From positions 1-64,000 of the forward strand of contig DUNO01000015.1 in assembly GCA_012839295.1 (NCBI GenBank): a stretch of DNA of 64,000 bases, read 5' to 3'. The stretch is from Clostridiales bacterium (GTDB taxonomy: Bacteria; Bacillota; Clostridia; Lachnospirales; Lachnospiraceae). Numbering within the stretch: position 1 is the stretch's first letter; every line of letters starts with the position of its first letter. The notes beneath the pieces are model-generated. The model did not search any database, was not told where the DNA came from, and saw only the letters and a program-made list of their open reading frames with translations. Below are positions 17,548 through 25,526 of the stretch, one piece after another. Made by a program: the position numbers and the translations under genes.

Positions 17548-17760
17548 TTAATAATTTTCTTTTTTGGCGAAATCCTTCAAATCAGCCAGCTTATAATTAT
17601 TCCTGCTGATTTTCCTCTTTCTGTTTTTCTGTATTCCCTTCGCCCTGGGATAATATTTATCACATTTCTGGCAATAGTGCTCGTGGCCGGCATTCCTGCC
17701 TTTTTTACATTGACCTAAAGCCATGTAATGAATACAAACAACTTCCCTATATTGAGCCAT
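17548..17760 (-). CDS. Small Cys/His-rich (probable zinc-binding) protein upstream of RtcB
   Basis: This 70-residue basic protein has Cys and His residues spaced as CIH...GQCKKG...HEHYCQKCDKYYPR, consistent with a compact zinc site. A strongly basic stretch (KGIQKNRKRKISRNN) could bind nucleic acid. GGAGG precedes the ATG at 17760. The tight operon with rtcB suggests a role in RNA repair, which is inference from position. It is not a known RtcB cofactor family that I can name. Confidence 0.8.
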   Translation of the reverse strand: MAQYREVVCIHYMALGQCKKGRNAGHEHYCQKCDKYYPRAKGIQKNRKRKISRNNYKLADLKDFAKKENY

Positions 17761-17843
17761 AATTTTAATTCCTCCAAACTAATTAATTGCATCCTATGGA
17801 TAAGATAAACCAATAGGCTGATTTAACTTGCTATAAACAAAAA

Positions 17844-17887
17844 GAGCCGGTTACAGGGTGATACAATGTACCACAAAGAATCGGCTC
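17844..17887 (-). terminator. Terminator-like branched hairpin
   Basis: GAGCCG (17844-17849) pairs with CGGCTC (17882-17887) around an inner 7-bp helix. On the minus strand the stem is followed by TTTTTG, which suits termination of the 17953-18099 gene. Confidence 0.65.
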
Positions 17888-17952
17888 CAAGCTTTATGTT
17901 TATATGGTTGCCGATAGCACTGAACTATGCTATCGTTTTTAAACGGCTTTAT

Positions 17953-18099
17953 TTATGATAGGGATCCATTGTATGAAATGCAACCGCTATCATAATTATA
18001 GCATATTCCAGGCCTTGCTTTTATTCTGTTGTTACTTAGCTGCTGACGGCTTGTATTTCTTGTGTTTTTTATTGTATTAATTGTATAGGTTGATTTCAT
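17953..18099 (-). CDS. Possible 48-residue basic peptide
   Basis: A short frame (MKSTYTINTIKNTRNTSRQQ...) has AAAGGAG nine bases before its ATG and a terminator-like hairpin downstream. It is polar and basic with two Cys near the C-terminus (GICYNYDSGCISY). No family is recognised. Expression is supported only by the ribosome site and terminator. Confidence 0.45.
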   Translation of the reverse strand: MKSTYTINTIKNTRNTSRQQLSNNRIKARPGICYNYDSGCISYNGSLS

Positions 18100-18278
18100 T
18101 GCAATGTCTCCTTTCTTTTTTATTTTGAATACAAAAGCTGCTTTTTGACTATAACACATAATTCCCAGGCTGTAAAGACATAAAACTCAAGTCAGCCCAA
18201 GTAGACTTAACAGACATAGCATAAATCCTAAGTCAGACTGAACGGCATAAAACCCAAGCCAATTGCCCAGGTATTTTA

Positions 18279-18458
18279 CTACCACCAGGAGTAGTACGGG
18301 TTATCTTTTTGCTTCTTACCTCTGCCCTCACTGCCTGACGCGTTACTGGCATTACTGTTCGTATTGCTGCCTGCATGACTACTTGTACTAATGTCACTGC
18401 TGTTATTTACATTGATACTTGTATTATTCGAATTTCGTGTGCTGCGTTTCTTTGGCAT
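18279..18458 (-). CDS. Small Ser/Asn-rich protein
   Basis: This 59-residue protein (MPKKRSTRNSNNTS...) has GGAGGT seven bases before its ATG. It is a low-complexity Ser/Asn/Gly chain with a basic start and the aromatic end NPYYSWW. It probably is disordered. The composition resembles small spore-coat-associated peptides, but there is no motif to assign it. The flanking spacers hold no other gene. Confidence 0.6.
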   Translation of the reverse strand: MPKKRSTRNSNNTSINVNNSSDISTSSHAGSNTNSNASNASGSEGRGKKQKDNPYYSWW

Positions 18459-18555
18459 ATGATTTACCTCCAATTATAATTTACTATTATTATCTGTAAA
18501 CCGCATCGAATAATTCTTCCAATTAAATGAAACAGCAGCTATAAATTAACATTCT

Positions 18556-18627
18556 GTAATTTAATATGTAATTCAATATATAATTCAATATGTAATCCCA
18601 TATGTAATTTCATATATAATTTAATAT
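18556..18627. repeat. Six tandem copies of a 12-bp AT-rich unit
   Basis: Exact period-12 units run from 18556 to 18627 with consensus RTAATTYAATAT. The units are GTAATTTAATAT, GTAATTCAATAT, ATAATTCAATAT, GTAATCCCATAT, GTAATTTCATAT and ATAATTTAATAT. They lie directly after the stop codon of the FMN-binding protein gene and are non-coding. Confidence 0.9.
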
Positions 18628-18630
18628 CCA

Positions 18631-19086
18631 CTACTCAGTAGTATAAAAGCTTTTCCTGTGAGTATCATTCTCAAAATCAAAAAATTCCTGATATGGCTCC
18701 CCGTTCTCATAACCCCATAGGGAAATAAGCTTTGGCTGTACTTCAAGCACTACTTCATTATCCATATGGGAATATTTATCGAAGGAGCCTTTGAAATATT
18801 CATTATACTTATTTGAAAAGCTACTGTTTTCAGCGCTGAGAGGATGCCCCTGCTCTTTGCATATCCCTTCAATCTGTATGTTATTAAAGCATAGTGCAAC
18901 CCTTGGGTTTCTTACTATTTGATTATATTTCAGAAACTGTCTGTCCGTTTGAAAGTAAAACTTCTGCCCCATAACAATAACACTCATAGAGCGGGCAGTT
19001 ACCCTATCTTCACTGGATGTGGCCAAGCACATAATCTGGCTCTCTCCTAGCTTCTGGAAAATTTCTTCTAATCTTTTATGAAACAT
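18631..19086 (-). CDS. Pyridoxamine 5'-phosphate oxidase-like FMN split-barrel protein
   Basis: This 151-residue cytoplasmic protein has the split-barrel pattern: SQIMCLATSSEDRVTARSMS near the N-terminus, then KFYFQTDRQFLKYNQIVRNP and VALCFNNIQIEG. Such proteins usually bind FMN or a deazaflavin and reduce small molecules; the true PdxH signature is absent. GGAGG precedes the ATG. The gene stands alone and its stop is followed by a 12-bp tandem repeat. The substrate is unknown. Confidence 0.88.
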   Translation of the reverse strand: MFHKRLEEIFQKLGESQIMCLATSSEDRVTARSMSVIVMGQKFYFQTDRQFLKYNQIVRNPRVALCFNNIQIEGICKEQGHPLSAENSSFSNKYNEYFKGSFDKYSHMDNEVVLEVQPKLISLWGYENGEPYQEFFDFENDTHRKSFYTTE

Positions 19087-19228
19087 TTTTCGCCTCCACC
19101 CTTCTCCAACACTCTATCAATGAATTACAAGAATTTTGATTTACTAATACTCTAAAAACAATTCTTCATACAAAAAACCCACCTGATATAAATGTCTTTC
19201 CATTACTGTATCACAAACAAAATAAAAA

Positions 19229-19259
19229 GTCATGTATGAGTTCTAATCCCATACATGAC
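19229..19259 (-). terminator. Terminator of the HtrA gene
   Basis: Ten-base perfect arms (19229-19238 and 19250-19259) are followed by TTTTTATTTT on the minus strand. Confidence 0.88.
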
Positions 19260-19353
19260 CCCAGCTTGAGAAGTTAGGTGAATATAGCTGTCACCCATTA
19301 AGCCGTACCTCTATCTCTATTTCTAAATTCCACTTTTTTGCACCTTACAGGAT

Positions 19354-20580
19354 CTAACCCTTGAGCTCGCTTAAAGTGATTGAAACCGTCAGGTTTTGAT
19401 TGTTACGTGAAACGGTGATTTGAATTGTGTCACCCACCTTGTGCGATTCCATAACGGCGTTATAGCCTGCCATATTGGTTATTTCGGTTCCATCAATCGA
19501 GATAATTCTATCGCCGGATTTGAGCTTGCTGTTGGTGGATTTGTAGATATATAAGCCGGTTTTGTTTACACGGTACATCATGGCTGTCTGTGCGTTTGTG
19601 AGGTCTATAAGTGTAAAACCGGTGTCAATACGCCCCTGCACATATCCATACTTGATAATGCTTTCAATTACAGTTTTTGCGCTGTTAACCGGGATTGCGA
19701 ACCCAAGCCCTTCAACATCAGTGCCTGAGGATTTGGCATTTACAATGCCGATCAGTTCCCCGTAAAGGCTGAACAGTCCGCCGCCCGAGTTACCGGGGTT
19801 GATAGCCGTGTCGGTTTGCAAGAGCCGCATAGCTTCTCCATCGATGGTGATTTCGCGGTCAAGTGCAGACAGGATGCCACTGGTTACTGTACCACCCAGC
19901 TCACCGAGGGGATTGCCCACCGCAATCATCGTTTCACCGACCTTAAGTGAGGAGGAATCTCCCAATACTGCAGGTGTCAGGCCGGTTGCGTTAATTTTAA
20001 GCACCGCAAGATCGGATTTTGCGTCTGTGCCAACCAGGGACGCCGTATATTCCGTCCCAGCGGATAAGCGTACCGTGATGCTTCTCGCACCTGAGACTAC
20101 ATGATTGTTGGTAACAATATAACCGTCAGAGCTGATGATGACGCCGCTTCCGGCTCCCTCGCTGATAAGCTGTCCCATCCTGCCATTGGTAGTCATAGTT
20201 TCCGTGGTAATCTCAACGACCGTCTGTTTTACCGCGGCTGCAACTTCCGGAACTGTCATGGCTGCGTTTGCGGAGCTCCCACTGGAAGCAGCCGTGTGTA
20301 TAAAGGACTGTGATAACGCTTCGGTTTGGGAAACGGCTGCTGCATCGGTAACTGTTATGGACGATGCTCCTTGCAGCTGGTCCGAAACATACCCGCCCGC
20401 AAAACCGAACAGTCCGGATGCTGCGACACAGGCTGCAAGCGCAAGGGCTGGAAACTTGGATCCCAGCTTCCTTGAACCACCCTGGGACTGCACTTCATTT
20501 GTCGTCCCAGGGATATTGGAGCCCGTGTAATTTTGAACAAAAGCGTTGTCTTCCTGGGTGTGGATATTGTCTTCAAACAT
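19354..20580 (-). CDS. htrA: HtrA/DegP-type membrane-anchored serine protease (S1C) with PDZ domain
   Basis: This 408-residue envelope quality-control protease has a short cytoplasmic tail and a signal anchor (FPALALAACVAASGLFGFAG, about residues 50-70). A trypsin-like domain follows with its triad visible as His in VTNNHVVSG, Asp in KSDLAVLKI and Ser in INPGNSGGGL. The C-terminal PDZ domain (about 315-405) includes LKSGDRIISIDGTEI. The ATG at 20580 has AAAGGA upstream. Its promoter region carries the operator-like sequence (20645-20690) also found before the glycosyltransferase gene and, in part, before the nearby response regulator. It is therefore probably under that two-component system. 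Confidence 0.95.
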   Translation of the reverse strand: MFEDNIHTQEDNAFVQNYTGSNIPGTTNEVQSQGGSRKLGSKFPALALAACVAASGLFGFAGGYVSDQLQGASSITVTDAAAVSQTEALSQSFIHTAASSGSSANAAMTVPEVAAAVKQTVVEITTETMTTNGRMGQLISEGAGSGVIISSDGYIVTNNHVVSGARSITVRLSAGTEYTASLVGTDAKSDLAVLKINATGLTPAVLGDSSSLKVGETMIAVGNPLGELGGTVTSGILSALDREITIDGEAMRLLQTDTAINPGNSGGGLFSLYGELIGIVNAKSSGTDVEGLGFAIPVNSAKTVIESIIKYGYVQGRIDTGFTLIDLTNAQTAMMYRVNKTGLYIYKSTNSKLKSGDRIISIDGTEITNMAGYNAVMESHKVGDTIQITVSRNNQNLTVSITLSELKG

Positions 20581-20644
20581 GATTATCGTCCTTTCCATTT
20601 TAATGTATTTGCTTTTTGATTATAGAATAGCATTCCATTTTGTG

Positions 20645-20690
20645 GACATCTCCGAAAATCAAAAGCGATTTATACGCAAAACATACGAAA
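20645..20690 (-). promoter_or_regulatory. Operator-like element A, upstream of htrA
   Basis: GACATCTCCGAAAA (20645-20658) and TATACGCAAAACATACGAAA (20671-20690) occur here with starts 26 bases apart. The same pair with identical spacing occurs at 23221-23266. ATACG is repeated with an 11-bp period, as expected for an OmpR-family dimer site. A TATAAT lies downstream on the minus strand near 20623. Confidence 0.75.
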
Positions 20691-20698
20691 TAGGTATC

Positions 20699-21124
20699 TT
20701 ATGGCAATTTTTCCGTCCCGTGCTTTATTTTTGAATCTTTCAATATATAAACTGACAGACCTGTTAATGTGAACCCAAACCCAGCAAACCAATACACCTT
20801 TAACAGATCATTCGTTGTCCCGTAAATATCAAGCACGCCCTGCATAATACTGCCGACTGTGAGCGTTGCGATTCCGGTATTATAGAGATTCAAAGACAAT
20901 CTGCCCGGCAACCGCCTGCAGCCGGACACCGACAGCATCATATACGGCAATGTCCCTCCGGCCAGAGGAAATGCGAAGGCATAAATCATATAGCCCGAAT
21001 ACACCTCATGGCTAAAACGCTCATATACCGCCCCAAACAGCGCACAAAAAAGCGCAATAAGCAAATATACAAAGCCGGTTTTATTTATTTGTCCATACCG
21101 TCCCTCAATATCCGATGTATACAA
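20699..21124 (-). CDS. Four-helix membrane protein of unknown function
   Basis: This 141-residue protein has about four membrane helices: TGFVYLLIALFCALFGAVY, GYMIYAFAFPLAGGTLPYMM, a helix around ATLTVGSIMQGVLDIYG, and VYWFAGFGFTLTGLSVYIL. Its start at 21124 overlaps the end of the phosphodiester glycosidase gene by 20 bases, so the two are translationally coupled. It is the last gene of the glycosyltransferase operon. I do not recognise a family. Confidence 0.8.
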   Translation of the reverse strand: MYTSDIEGRYGQINKTGFVYLLIALFCALFGAVYERFSHEVYSGYMIYAFAFPLAGGTLPYMMLSVSGCRRLPGRLSLNLYNTGIATLTVGSIMQGVLDIYGTTNDLLKVYWFAGFGFTLTGLSVYILKDSKIKHGTEKLP

Positions 21125-22076
21125 TGTCGCTCACACTCCTTTCGCTGATCCGGTTTCCGCCTGTTGTTGGATTGTTGATGACCTCGCCTTGAAACACCAT
21201 TGTGGAAGAACCGCCTCCATCCAGATTATAAGCGATATCTGCACCAAGCCCCTGCATAAATTCTGCCAGCTGGTACAAGGATAAACCTCTGCTATCACTG
21301 GTGCGGCCATCCGAAACAATAAAAATATAATGCAAGCTGTCAATGATCCCGATCGCAGTCCGGGGATTGCTTGCTCTTGCTTTATCGACCTCATCGTTTT
21401 CCGATACTGCAATACTCCCGTCTTCAACCAAAGCCGGTCCAAAAGATAAAACCTGGGCTGCACCTTGTTCCAGCAGCTTTGATGCCGGGCTGTCGTCCTC
21501 TGTAATAATCTCAAAAGAGCCGTCACTCCGGATAACCAGATCCTCTTGCCCGCTGTCGGCACTTTCCCTGTAAAGTGTGCCGTTGCGCAGGACATAACCT
21601 TTTGTCTGAGCGCCGTAATAGTCTCCATTTATGGCCAATACCGCTTCGTTTTTTTCGGCTATGGCAGACGTTTTTTCAGTGATGTTTTTGCCATATGCAC
21701 TCTGCGCAAACGCTGTTTTTAAGTATTCCGGCGATGATACCTGGACATCCGCCACATATATGGTTGTGTCGTATTCCTGATACTCTGTAATGGTTATGGT
21801 GATATTGGAGTCACTGTATGTGTTCTCTGTAATTTCCGCCTCCGTGGCAGCGGGTGGCGCTGCTTCCTGCGTCGCGCCCGGCTTCACTGTTGCTGCTTCA
21901 CCATCCTTTGCCTCCGGTTCTGAAGCCGAAGTATTTTGTGGGAGGCTGTCCTGCTCTGCCACTATCGAATACACCCGTGTTATGACGAAGGTATCCAGCG
22001 CTACATATAATGTAAACGAAGTAAGCACAATGGCAAACAAAACCGCCCAGACGTATTTCTTGAAGAAAATATTCAA
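21105..22076 (-). CDS. Phosphodiester glycosidase (NAGPA-like) exoprotein
   Basis: This protein of about 323 residues has an N-terminal membrane anchor (KKYVWAVLFAIVLTSFTLYV) and an Ala/Glu/Thr-rich linker. A C-terminal NAGPA domain (about 130-320) follows, marked by EAVLAINGDYYG, NPRTAIGI, IVSDGRTSDSRG, YNLDGGGSSTMV and ISERSVSDIVYIGY. NAGPA-type enzymes remove sugar residues from phosphodiester linkages, so an action on wall or teichoic polymers is plausible. I prefer the TTG at 22076, because AAGGAAG lies six bases before it. A GTG at 22106, inside the end of the upstream gene, is the alternative. It sits between the GT2-GtrA gene and the small membrane protein. Confidence 0.88.
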   Translation of the reverse strand: MNIFFKKYVWAVLFAIVLTSFTLYVALDTFVITRVYSIVAEQDSLPQNTSASEPEAKDGEAATVKPGATQEAAPPAATEAEITENTYSDSNITITITEYQEYDTTIYVADVQVSSPEYLKTAFAQSAYGKNITEKTSAIAEKNEAVLAINGDYYGAQTKGYVLRNGTLYRESADSGQEDLVIRSDGSFEIITEDDSPASKLLEQGAAQVLSFGPALVEDGSIAVSENDEVDKARASNPRTAIGIIDSLHYIFIVSDGRTSDSRGLSLYQLAEFMQGLGADIAYNLDGGGSSTMVFQGEVINNPTTGGNRISERSVSDIVYIGY

Positions 22077-22080
22077 AGCA

Positions 22081-23145
22081 TCACTTCCTTTTCGTTGTTT
22101 TTTCACGGTTAAAGATGACGAAATGCTGCACGGACCAGCTTAGGGCAAAGAAAAATAGTTCGACGAGCAGCTTTGCCGCATAACGGTTCATCCCAACCTG
22201 CCCAACGAACATGCTTAGCGCGAATGTGTTTCCGGCCAGTACGACAACCGCCAGTGCAAAATATTTCAAAGCGGATTTCGTGGCATCCGTTTTGCTCTTA
22301 AACACCCATTTGCGGTTTAAAGAATAATTCATGCTTGCGCTCAAAACCCGCGCTATCACATTTGACACCGTAAGGCTGACGCTTGCACCAAGCCCTCCCG
22401 TCAACACGCTCATCAGGCTGTAAATGCTGTAATCCACCAGAAAGCTCAGAAGCGAGGAGGCTGAGAACTTAAAAATTTCTTTATAGATACGGAAGGAATC
22501 CTTAAACGTATCAAAATGCGAGCCCGCGTTATTGTCGATGTATATCGTCGTAATCCCAATTTCTTCAACCGGTATTTTTTTGCGGGTAAACTCAAGCAGC
22601 ACATTCATCTCATACTCGTACCGCTCGCCCGTTATTTCAAGCATTGCCGGTATGAGCGAGGTTGAAAAAGCGCGCAGGCCGGTCTGTGTATCGTATATGT
22701 TTTGTCCTGTTGAAAGGCGGAAGACGTAACGGGTAACAGTATTGCCGAAGCGGCTTCTCAGCGGCACATGATCTTTTAGCTTACGGCTTCCCAAAATCAG
22801 CGCATCGGAATGCCGTTCAGACACTCCGCAGACCCGGATGGCATCTTCAATCCTGTGCTGCCCATCCGAATCCATAGTTACTACGGTGTATTCATCCGCA
22901 ACATTCTCAAAAATATATTGCAGGCCTGTCTTGATTGCGCGGCCCTTGCCGTAATTTTGCGAGTGCCTTAATACGACTGTCAGCTCTGATACCTTTTTAA
23001 ATAATTCCGTATATTGGGAACCGCTTCCGTCATCCACAACAATGGACCGGAAACCTGAATTGCTTATTTCCCCGACTAAATCAAGTAATGAGTTTTCCGG
23101 TTGATACGCCGGGATGAGAGCTATCCTGATCCGGTTTTTTAACAT
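22081..23145 (-). CDS. Fusion of GT2 glycosyltransferase and GtrA-like membrane domain
   Basis: This 354-residue protein has an N-terminal family-2 transferase domain (about 1-225) with IALIPAYQPENSLLDLV, the nucleotide-sugar VVDDGSG, the metal-binding MDSDGQH and the QTGLRAFS region. This layout is typical of dolichol/polyprenyl-phosphate sugar synthases. The C-terminal ~125 residues form a four-helix GtrA domain with the family's SASMNYSLNRKWVFKS motif. It probably charges a lipid carrier with a sugar and helps flip it for envelope decoration. AAGGAG before the ATG at 23145 sets the start. An operator-like element lies 76-121 bases upstream. Confidence 0.93.
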   Translation of the reverse strand: MLKNRIRIALIPAYQPENSLLDLVGEISNSGFRSIVVDDGSGSQYTELFKKVSELTVVLRHSQNYGKGRAIKTGLQYIFENVADEYTVVTMDSDGQHRIEDAIRVCGVSERHSDALILGSRKLKDHVPLRSRFGNTVTRYVFRLSTGQNIYDTQTGLRAFSTSLIPAMLEITGERYEYEMNVLLEFTRKKIPVEEIGITTIYIDNNAGSHFDTFKDSFRIYKEIFKFSASSLLSFLVDYSIYSLMSVLTGGLGASVSLTVSNVIARVLSASMNYSLNRKWVFKSKTDATKSALKYFALAVVVLAGNTFALSMFVGQVGMNRYAAKLLVELFFFALSWSVQHFVIFNREKTTKRK

Positions 23146-23220
23146 TATGCTCAACTCCTTATGCTTCAATGTGAAATATTCCATCTGCATTACATGAAAA
23201 ACATATCACTTTTTTTAACC

Positions 23221-23266
23221 GACATCTCCGAAAAGAAATGGTAGTTTATACGCAAAACATACGAAA
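23221..23266 (-). promoter_or_regulatory. Operator-like element B, upstream of the glycosyltransferase operon
   Basis: GACATCTCCGAAAA (23221-23234) and TATACGCAAAACATACGAAA (23247-23266) repeat element A exactly, including the 26-base offset. The 12 bases between the two blocks differ from those in A, so the two blocks rather than the whole stretch appear to be under selection. Confidence 0.75.
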
Positions 23267-23267
23267 A

Positions 23268-23292
23268 GAGGCCTGCATTAAATGCAAGCCTC
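23268..23292 (-). terminator. Terminator after the envelope histidine kinase
   Basis: Twelve-base arms (23268-23279 and 23281-23292) pair with one mismatch; the innermost bases form the loop. TTTTCG follows on the minus strand. Confidence 0.65.
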
Positions 23293-23327
23293 CCATTACA
23301 GCTCCCCGTTATCTTAAGTCCGCCCTT

Positions 23328-24716
23328 TTACTGATTAAAAATTATTGTAAAGCAAGTTCCACTGCCGCAGCTGACTGAGATCTTACCCCCGTGAAGCTCA
23401 ATAACAGACTTTACAATAGCCAGCCCAATTCCATGCTTGCCGTCTCTTCCCTTGTAAAACCGTTCAAATATATGCGGGAGGTCCTCAGGCGATATCCCTT
23501 TACCGTCGTCAATTACAGATACCTCAATCTGTTTCCCGGATTGATGGCAACGGAGCGTCACATTTGTCCGGGCATACCGCAGCGCGTTGGAAATGAGATT
23601 TGATAAAGCCCGGTACATGTGCTTTTCATTATAGGAGAACATGACGGGATTATTATCGAAGAGATACTTAAACCGTATGCCGTTTTTATCAGCCAGGGGC
23701 TTTTGCGCCTCAGCGCACAGGGCAAAGGTGTCGCGCAAATCATTCTCATGCTTTTCCACATGGCCTGAAATGCTGTCAACGCGTGAGATATACAATAAAT
23801 CCTCAACCAGCCCGCTCAGGCGGTCTGTCTCGGTTATGATGGTAGCGCCTGATTTTTTGGCGTCCATCAGACCGCATTCCACCCCTTCGGCGTAGCAGCG
23901 GATGGACTGGAGGGGAGTACGCAGTTCATGGGATACATTTTGGAAGAAGGCCCGCTGGTCCTTGTCGTATAAATCCAGCTTCTCAGCTGACTGGTTCATT
24001 GCTTCACCAAGCTCATCAAACTCAATATCGCTGAAATCAAATCTGTTTCTCGTAAAATTTCCTTTTCCGATATCTTCGGCAAACTTTGAAAGCCTTTTAA
24101 GCGGCTTTGTCACGGAGCCGGCAATCAGGTTGGCAATGACAAAGCAAATCAGCATAGCGATAGCCACGATCACCGCCATTGCAAGGTTGATTGCGTCCAC
24201 CAGGTTATTTATTCCCGCAACACTTACATAGAAAACAAAATAGCTCTCCGGACGATTTGCGTCTTTGATTGACGACACGTAGTATTCGCCTTCCGCTGTA
24301 TTAACCCGCACATATTCCGCGTTAGCCAAATCAATGTTTTTATTTTTTAGATAATTTGCGATTTGTGCCAACTCGTCCGTATCTTCGCTTATGCTAAAGG
24401 TATTGTATTCTTTTACCTCATAATCGGAATTCAGAATAATAACCTCGCCACGCGCGCCGATCCTGTTACGCCGCTGGCCTGAAAGATCCGGCAGCCGCAA
24501 TTCGTCTTGCGGATTGTTCTGATGATTGCCGCCAGGCATGCCAAAATTATTCGTCAGGTCATCAAGCTGCATCTCCACATTGGAACGGATATATTGGTTG
24601 GTAAAGAGGTTAAACGCGATATAGATACTGGAAAATACCATGGCCATCATCAGAAGAAGCATGGAGAAAATCCTCGGTTTTATATGCCATTTCCGGCGAA
24701 GCAGTTTTTTAACCAT
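23328..24716 (-). CDS. Sensor histidine kinase of the envelope module
   Basis: This ~462-residue kinase has a first membrane helix (RIFSMLLLMMAMVFSSIYIA), an extracytoplasmic region of ~120 residues and a second helix (VIVAIAMLICFVIANLIAG). A HAMP domain, HisKA (NVSHELRTPLQSIRCYAEG) and an ATPase domain (SNLISNALRY, IDDGKGISPEDLPHIF, GIGLAIVKS) follow. Its start overlaps the stop of its response regulator gene, so the two are coupled. I start at the ATG at 24716; a GTG at 24725 is equally possible. The pair probably senses envelope stress and controls the neighbouring htrA and glycosyltransferase genes. Confidence 0.93.
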   Translation of the reverse strand: MVKKLLRRKWHIKPRIFSMLLLMMAMVFSSIYIAFNLFTNQYIRSNVEMQLDDLTNNFGMPGGNHQNNPQDELRLPDLSGQRRNRIGARGEVIILNSDYEVKEYNTFSISEDTDELAQIANYLKNKNIDLANAEYVRVNTAEGEYYVSSIKDANRPESYFVFYVSVAGINNLVDAINLAMAVIVAIAMLICFVIANLIAGSVTKPLKRLSKFAEDIGKGNFTRNRFDFSDIEFDELGEAMNQSAEKLDLYDKDQRAFFQNVSHELRTPLQSIRCYAEGVECGLMDAKKSGATIITETDRLSGLVEDLLYISRVDSISGHVEKHENDLRDTFALCAEAQKPLADKNGIRFKYLFDNNPVMFSYNEKHMYRALSNLISNALRYARTNVTLRCHQSGKQIEVSVIDDGKGISPEDLPHIFERFYKGRDGKHGIGLAIVKSVIELHGGKISVSCGSGTCFTIIFNQ

Positions 24717-25419
24717 CCGCGTCACGCACCTTCAGCCTAAACCCAAACCCCCATACGGCCTCAATGAGAACATTGCTTTGCTCCAGCTTTTTTCGGAGCC
24801 TGCGTACCGTATCGTCCGTCGCTCTTGTCTCAATCTCAGTATTGTAGCCCCAAATGCTCTCCAGCAGTTCATCGCGTGAGACAGCCTGGTCGTTGCGCTC
24901 GATCAGGTATTTCAACAAACCGTATTCATTCGGTGTAAGCATGACATCCTGTCCGGCGGCTTTCACGGTTTTCCCTTTGATATCAATCGTAATATCTCCG
25001 AAGCTAAGCTCACGTAAGCCGTCTGTCTGCCCGCTGTTTTGCTTTTCAAACTCAATACGCCGGAAGATAGCCTTAACACGCATGACAAGCGACATGGCCG
25101 AAAATGGCTTTGTGAAATAGTCGTCGCTGCCGAGGCTAAGCCCGGTTGCGTAATCAAGGTCGGAATCCCGGGCGGTCAGCATAATAATCGGAACCGTGCT
25201 CAGCTTGCGTATTTCTGAACAGACCGTAAAGCCGCTGGAGCCCGGCATCATAACATCAAGGATAATTAAATCGGCAGGCTTTTTCTTGAAATGTCCCAGC
25301 AGAAGGTCACCGTTTTCAAAAGCGGTGACCTCGTACCCGTCACTCATAAGAAATGTCTTAATAGCCTCGCGTATGTTCTCTTCATCGTCAGCAATATATA
25401 TACTTTTTTTTATTTCCAT
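24709..25419 (-). CDS. OmpR-family response regulator of the envelope module
   Basis: This 236-residue regulator has a receiver domain with YIADDEEN, the acceptor Asp in LIILDVMMPGSSGF, MLTARDSD and TKPFS. The winged-helix DNA-binding domain (about 135-236) contains MLTPNEYGLLKYL and ATDDTVRRLRKKLE. GGAGATGGGAAC precedes the ATG. An operator-like direct repeat 80 bases upstream (25499-25518) matches elements A and B, which points to autoregulation. The family domain and the shared sites make it the best candidate for binding all three. Confidence 0.95.
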   Translation of the reverse strand: MEIKKSIYIADDEENIREAIKTFLMSDGYEVTAFENGDLLLGHFKKKPADLIILDVMMPGSSGFTVCSEIRKLSTVPIIMLTARDSDLDYATGLSLGSDDYFTKPFSAMSLVMRVKAIFRRIEFEKQNSGQTDGLRELSFGDITIDIKGKTVKAAGQDVMLTPNEYGLLKYLIERNDQAVSRDELLESIWGYNTEIETRATDDTVRRLRKKLEQSNVLIEAVWGFGFRLKVRDADG

Positions 25420-25498
25420 GTTCCCATCTCCCGACCGCTCCTTATATAGCTATTCTAGCATATAAGAACAAGTTTTTTACCTGAAAGCTGCGGTTTTC

Positions 25499-25518
25499 TA
25501 TACGCAAATTATACGCAG
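25499..25518 (-). promoter_or_regulatory. Operator-like element C, upstream of the response regulator
   Basis: TATACGCAAATTATACGCAG is a direct repeat of ATACGCA with an 11-bp period. It matches the TATACGCAAAACATACGAAA block of elements A and B. The GACATCTCCGAAAA block is missing here, so only the direct repeat is shared by all three sites. Confidence 0.65.
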
Positions 25519-25526
25519 ATGCAATT

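Noticed and set aside
18556-18627. CRISPR-like array
   Set aside because: Units are 12 bp and contiguous with no spacers, and no cas genes are present.
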